NCBI RefSeq assembly: GCF_008386395.1
Contig: NZ_CP043761.1
Location: 4,712,001 to 4,776,000, forward strand
Source of the DNA: Paenibacillus sp. 37
GTDB lineage: Bacteria > Bacillota > Bacilli > Paenibacillales > Paenibacillaceae
Direction: 5' to 3'
Length of the DNA: 64,000 bases
In this document: one piece after another, positions 60,334 to 64,000 of the stretch
Layout: each line of letters begins with the position of its first letter
Position numbering within the stretch: position 1 is the stretch's first letter
Notes under the pieces: generated by a model
Told to the model about the DNA's origin: nothing
Seen by the model: only the letters and a program-made list of their open reading frames with translations
Database searches by the model: none
Program-made: the position numbers and the translations under genes

Positions 60334-62028
60334 CTATTCGTTCTCATGAACGATAGCATATTCATATCCCTGCTCCACCAAGAACATCTGACGGTTTAAT
60401 GCAAACTCCTGTTCCTTACTATCCTCTGATACCAACGCATAGAAATATGCTTTGTTTTCTCCAGCTTTCGGCCTCAGAATTCTCCCCAGACGCTGTGCCT
60501 CTTCCTGCCTTGACCCGAAACTCCCGGATATCTCAAGCGCAACAGCAGCATCGGGCAGATCCACAGCAAAATTGGCAACCTTGGATACCACAATCGTTTT
60601 AATCTCTCCTCGTCGAAAAGCGGCAAACCATTTGATTCGCTCTTGCTGTGACATGGTTCCCGAGATCAGAGGTGCTTCAATTTCCCGGGCAATCAACTCA
60701 AGTTGATCCAGATATTGTCCAATCACTAGCGCAGGTAAACCCTGATGACGTTCCAGCAAACGCTTGACTACACGTACCTTCGCCGGATTCTCGGCAGCCA
60801 ATCGGAATTGGTGCTTAACCTCGGCTTGCAGATAATTTGATCTTAGTTCAGGAGAAAATGGGATACGTATCTCCTGACATTGTACATCGGCAATCCACCC
60901 TTGCTGCTCCAGTTGTTTCCACGGCATATCATAGAGCTTTGGACCAATCAGCGAGAAAACATCCTGTTCACAGCCATCCTCTCGGACCAATGTAGCCGTT
61001 AATCCCAGTCTTCGTGTAGCTTGAATATCCGCAGTTGCACGAAACACTGGTGCTGGCAGCAAATGTACTTCATCATATATGATCAGCCCCCATTGCCGCT
61101 CACTGAGCAGTTTGATGTGGGTAAAATCAGCATCCTTTGATTTCCGGTGTGTAAGAATCTGATATGTAGCTACAGTCACAGGTTTCACCTGTTTTTTCTG
61201 ACCTGAATACTCACCAATCTGTTCGCTGGTAATCGTGGTTTTGTCTTGAATTTCCTGAATCCACTGTCGTACAGACGTAGTATTGGACGTCAAAATAAGG
61301 CATTCACATTGAAGCCGCTCCAGCACGGCCATGCCAATGACCGTTTTGCCTGCCCCGCAAGGAAGTACGAGTAAACCACTTCCTCCCATGCCCTCACTGC
61401 CTTCGAATGCATCCACAGCCTCTCTCTGGTAAGAACGCAGCGCAAATCGCTCAGAGTGGTCCCCTGGATCATTGGTTCGCCATTGGAATGAAAGCTTGGT
61501 TCCCTCCCGATACCCCACGTAATCAAGTACGGGGTAACCCAATCGTGTTAATTCTCTTTTCAATAACCCTCGCTGTTCTCCTGGGAGCAGAAGTTCATGA
61601 GCGTCCTTGCGTTCCATGCGAAAGGCAGCTATCGTTTTCAATCCACTTAATTCATCCAGCAACCGCTCATCCTCACTGTAAAGACGCATTCTGGTGTGAT
61701 CTGCTTCGGAATGCAGCTTTAATTTCCCATACTGATCCATGATTCTCCGCACATCCTGTATGAGTGCAGCAGGCACGTTCCAGCGGGATACCAGCTCCAG
61801 ACTTGCGATAACCTGATCTGCATTCCATCCCAACGCTGCTGCATTCCAGAGCGATAACGGAGTGATTCGGTAGGTATGAAACGCTGCCGGTGTCTTAACC
61901 AGTTCTGAATACATCCCAATCTGCTCTCTTGCTTTTTCGAATCCGGGGTGGCCAATTTCCAGCAATACTGTAAAATCTCGCTGAACTATGCAAGCATCTG
62001 TCCTTACCATATGTTCTGTTCCTTCCAT
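60334..62028 (-). CDS. XPB-type SF2 DNA repair helicase
   Basis: A 564-residue helicase. An N-terminal DNA-damage-recognition-like region (1-190) precedes Walker A P-C-G-A-G-K-T (223-229), D-E-V-H (319-322), T-A-T-L followed by V-R-E-D, the RED motif (349-351) diagnostic of XPB, and Q-R-L-G-R-I-L-R-P-K (motif VI). XPB unwinds DNA in eukaryotic and archaeal nucleotide excision repair; bacterial members are sporadic. The ATG at 62028 is placed ten bases after AGGAGG; frame upstream is open but lacks a site. It precedes its partner gene in an operon. Confidence 0.9.
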   Translation of the reverse strand: MEGTEHMVRTDACIVQRDFTVLLEIGHPGFEKAREQIGMYSELVKTPAAFHTYRITPLSLWNAAALGWNADQVIASLELVSRWNVPAALIQDVRRIMDQYGKLKLHSEADHTRMRLYSEDERLLDELSGLKTIAAFRMERKDAHELLLPGEQRGLLKRELTRLGYPVLDYVGYREGTKLSFQWRTNDPGDHSERFALRSYQREAVDAFEGSEGMGGSGLLVLPCGAGKTVIGMAVLERLQCECLILTSNTTSVRQWIQEIQDKTTITSEQIGEYSGQKKQVKPVTVATYQILTHRKSKDADFTHIKLLSERQWGLIIYDEVHLLPAPVFRATADIQATRRLGLTATLVREDGCEQDVFSLIGPKLYDMPWKQLEQQGWIADVQCQEIRIPFSPELRSNYLQAEVKHQFRLAAENPAKVRVVKRLLERHQGLPALVIGQYLDQLELIAREIEAPLISGTMSQQERIKWFAAFRRGEIKTIVVSKVANFAVDLPDAAVALEISGSFGSRQEEAQRLGRILRPKAGENKAYFYALVSEDSKEQEFALNRQMFLVEQGYEYAIVHENE

Positions 62029-62164
62029 TTGGAGCTTTCCTCCTATCACAAAAAAAGTCCAGTTCCGGCAGCTTCCGAAAATGAACCACTTTAAGTGCAC
62101 ATTCAAAAAGTCTAGTTTTCAGTACCGAAAAGTGGGCTTTTGGACAACCTCTATAAAAATCCAC

Positions 62165-62203
62165 AAAAAAACATCCTGCCCATACCTCGGTATGAACAGG
62201 ATG
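62165..62203 (-). terminator. Terminator of the M20 amidohydrolase gene
   Basis: Read leftward: CATCCTG, an inner CATACC/GGTATG hairpin, CAGGATG, then seven T residues. It lies 18 bp after the stop. Confidence 0.85.
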
Positions 62204-62220
62204 CCCAACTAGCTATAAAG

Positions 62221-63390
62221 TCATTCGACTGTGTAACCCTTAACCATGGCGATAAATAATCTCACGGCAGTCTGCATTGCATCTTCATCAAAATCAAACA
62301 TCGGATGATGATGCGGATAGATCGCATTTTTATCCGGGTTACCTGCTCCAACAAACATAAAGCACCCTGGAACCTTCTGCAGATAATACGCAAAATCTTC
62401 CGCTGGCATCAGCATCGGGGAAGCTTGCACTCGTTCTGCCCCAAATAATTCTGTAGCTTCTCTGAAGAAACGCGCTGTCTCCTGTTCATCGTTCACCACA
62501 GGCGGATATCCCATAATATATTTCACTTGCGTCTCTGCCCCATAAGCTGCCCCTGTCTGGGCTACCATGGTAAGCACGCGCTCTTTCATCCCGTTTCGGG
62601 TCTCTTCATCAAACGTTCTTACCGTACCGCTCATTCTGCATTGCTCTGCAATTACATTCTGAGCCGAACCCGCCTGCATTGTACCAATGGTCAGCACCGC
62701 GGGTTGCAATGGATCAACCGAACGACTGACAACGGTCTGAAGCTGCATCACAAGTGCAGAACCCGCGATAAGACTATCTATCGTGGATTGTGGCATCCCG
62801 CCATGTCCACCTTTGCCTTTGATCTCAATGTAAAAATCGTCAGCCGCCGCCATCATCGGTCCTGCTTTACTGGCAACAACACCTACAGGTAGCGGGGTCC
62901 AAAGATGAATGCCATATATGACATCGACACCTTCAAGCGCACCATCCGCAATGACCTGAACTGCGCCGCCCGGAAGCAGTTCTTCTGCTGGCTGGAACAA
63001 AAAGCGAATCTCGCCTTGGATCTCCTGCTTGTGACGGCTGAAATACAATGCCGTACCGAGCAAGATTGAGATATGACCATCGTGGCCACATGCATGCATC
63101 GCTCCTGCTTGTTGTGATGCATACTCGATATTCTTCTCATCCTGAATTGGAAGTGCGTCCATATCAGCTCGCAGCATGACGACAGGACCCGGCTTGTCCC
63201 CACGAAGGGTACCGATGACCCCGTGACCACCAACATGACGCCTCACTTCCACGCCAAAACTCTCCAACATATCCGCTACAAAAGAAGATGTCTTCTCCTC
63301 ATGAAAGGAAACCTCTGGATTGCGATGAAGGTGACGCCGCCATTCCACCATGTGGATCTGCAGATCTTCCCACCATATATTATTAGTCAT
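62221..63390 (-). CDS. M20 family metallopeptidase / amidohydrolase
   Basis: A 389-residue zinc-dependent amidohydrolase. R-R-H-L-H-R-N-P-E-V-S, M-R-A-D-M-D-A-L-P, A-C-G-H-D-G-H (Cys and His at the metal site), F-Q-P-A-E-E-L and G-K-G-G-H-G-G are typical of the hippurate/N-acyl-amino-acid hydrolase group M20D. It releases an amino acid from an N-acyl precursor; the specific substrate is unknown. The start ATG 63390 follows GGAG by four bases. It is divergent from the yugN-like gene. Confidence 0.92.
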   Translation of the reverse strand: MTNNIWWEDLQIHMVEWRRHLHRNPEVSFHEEKTSSFVADMLESFGVEVRRHVGGHGVIGTLRGDKPGPVVMLRADMDALPIQDEKNIEYASQQAGAMHACGHDGHISILLGTALYFSRHKQEIQGEIRFLFQPAEELLPGGAVQVIADGALEGVDVIYGIHLWTPLPVGVVASKAGPMMAAADDFYIEIKGKGGHGGMPQSTIDSLIAGSALVMQLQTVVSRSVDPLQPAVLTIGTMQAGSAQNVIAEQCRMSGTVRTFDEETRNGMKERVLTMVAQTGAAYGAETQVKYIMGYPPVVNDEQETARFFREATELFGAERVQASPMLMPAEDFAYYLQKVPGCFMFVGAGNPDKNAIYPHHHPMFDFDEDAMQTAVRLFIAMVKGYTVE

Positions 63391-63600
63391 TTCTCTCCAC
63401 CCTTTCAATCTTGAACGGGACTTATATCAAGCCCGAACCTTCCTCTTCAAACCTATTGCTGTATATTGTAGCAGAATTGGAAGAAAACCGATACGAAACG
63501 CCTTCGGAAAGCTTGCACGGGAAGGGGAAACATACTATCATGAACTAGAGAAATACTCGAGAAATTATACTCGGAAGCTTATGAGGAGGATCAAACGCTT

Positions 63601-63948
63601 ATGATTTTTGAGAATACAGGCTTGGATGGCTTGAAGAGCGACTTGGCATACCTGGATGAGAGCGCCGAGAAAGTCGGATTTGTCCGGTGGCAATGGGAAT
63701 ATTACCGTGCTACATATGACTACAAAATTGAAGATGAACAAACCAACTCAGAATACTTTGTACGCATTAATACCCGCGCTGTGGAAGGCAAATTGGAAAA
63801 ACCGGATACCGTTCTTGCTGTGGAAGCAGTATACCTCGGCAAAGCCACTTTCCCTCACGGCCTGGATTATGACTCTTCCGTTCCGCAACCAGTCGTGAAG
63901 CTGGCAGCCCAAAAATTACAGCAGCTCAAAGAACTGCTGGAAGCATAG
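63601..63948 (+). CDS. YugN-like family protein
   Basis: A 115-residue protein. It has M-I-F-E-N-T-G-L-D-G-L at the start, G-F-V-R-W-Q-W-E-Y-Y-R-A-T-Y-D-Y, and Y-L-G-K-A-T-F-P-H-G-L-D-Y, matching the YugN-like family of Bacilli. Function unknown. GAGGAGG lies 11 bases before the ATG. Confidence 0.88.
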   Translation: MIFENTGLDGLKSDLAYLDESAEKVGFVRWQWEYYRATYDYKIEDEQTNSEYFVRINTRAVEGKLEKPDTVLAVEAVYLGKATFPHGLDYDSSVPQPVVKLAAQKLQQLKELLEA

Positions 63949-64000
63949 GCTGGGCCAAACGATGAAACAACAAACGGCCCAAACGAAAACGAAGAGAGGC

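Overview
The window comes from a spore-forming, mid-GC Firmicute, most likely a Paenibacillus species. The evidence is a 26-residue SpoVM, a SpoVIF-like protein, the YlbF/YlbG pair, RemA, RqcH, a PASTA-domain kinase, a YugN-like protein, and a housekeeping block with the gene order of the Bacillus subtilis ylo region. I saw no rRNA, tRNA, insertion sequence, prophage or CRISPR array.

Layout. 1-6.3 kb: the 5' part of an MFS transporter gene, a CUT1 ABC importer without its ATPase (lipoprotein plus two permeases), an SsuD-type flavin monooxygenase, and a divergent AraC regulator. 6.5-15 kb: a leftward exopolysaccharide-type cluster with an anchored glycosidase-like protein, a HEAT-repeat membrane protein, a processive GT2 glycosyltransferase, an aberrant response regulator, a nucleotide-sugar dehydrogenase and an anchored TIM-barrel protein. 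15.7-17.4 kb: a LexA-box-preceded UvrX-type Y-family polymerase with its YolD partner. 17.6-19.2 kb: glutaminase and a GNAT acetyltransferase. 19.4-23.6 kb: a LytS/LytTR two-component system beside an OFA-family transporter, with an 8-bp x 13 microsatellite upstream of the kinase gene. 24.3-30.4 kb: SpoVIF-like gene, recG, degV, fakA and rpmB. 30.5-49.1 kb: spoVM, a small membrane protein gene, rpe, rsgA, prkC, prpC, rlmN, rsmB, fmt, def, priA, coaBC, rpoZ, gmk, remA, yicC-like, yitJ-like and dapF, all leftward. 49.2-54.3 kb: a SERCA-type calcium ATPase gene divergent from rqcH. 54.5-64 kb: a GNAT protein, a PHP phosphoesterase, a LysR regulator, a protein of unknown function, ylbG, ylbF, an XPB-type helicase with a partner protein, an M20 amidohydrolase and a YugN-like protein.

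How the genes work together. The 30-49 kb block joins translation (formylation, deformylation, rRNA methylation, small-subunit maturation), PASTA kinase/phosphatase signalling, replication restart and nucleotide or coenzyme supply. FakA and a DegV protein are adjacent and probably form a fatty-acid kinase. The LytS/LytTR/OFA set resembles the pyruvate-responsive YpdAB-YhjX system of E. coli, and a YpdB-like direct repeat lies in front of the transporter.

The most unusual items are: a dispersed 180-230 bp palindromic element in four copies plus a probable remnant, whose arms co-vary within each copy; the polysaccharide cluster, whose regulator has a degenerate GGDEF-like domain and a receiver with Glu in place of the phospho-acceptor Asp; the octanucleotide repeat before the sensor kinase; and the XPB helicase pair.
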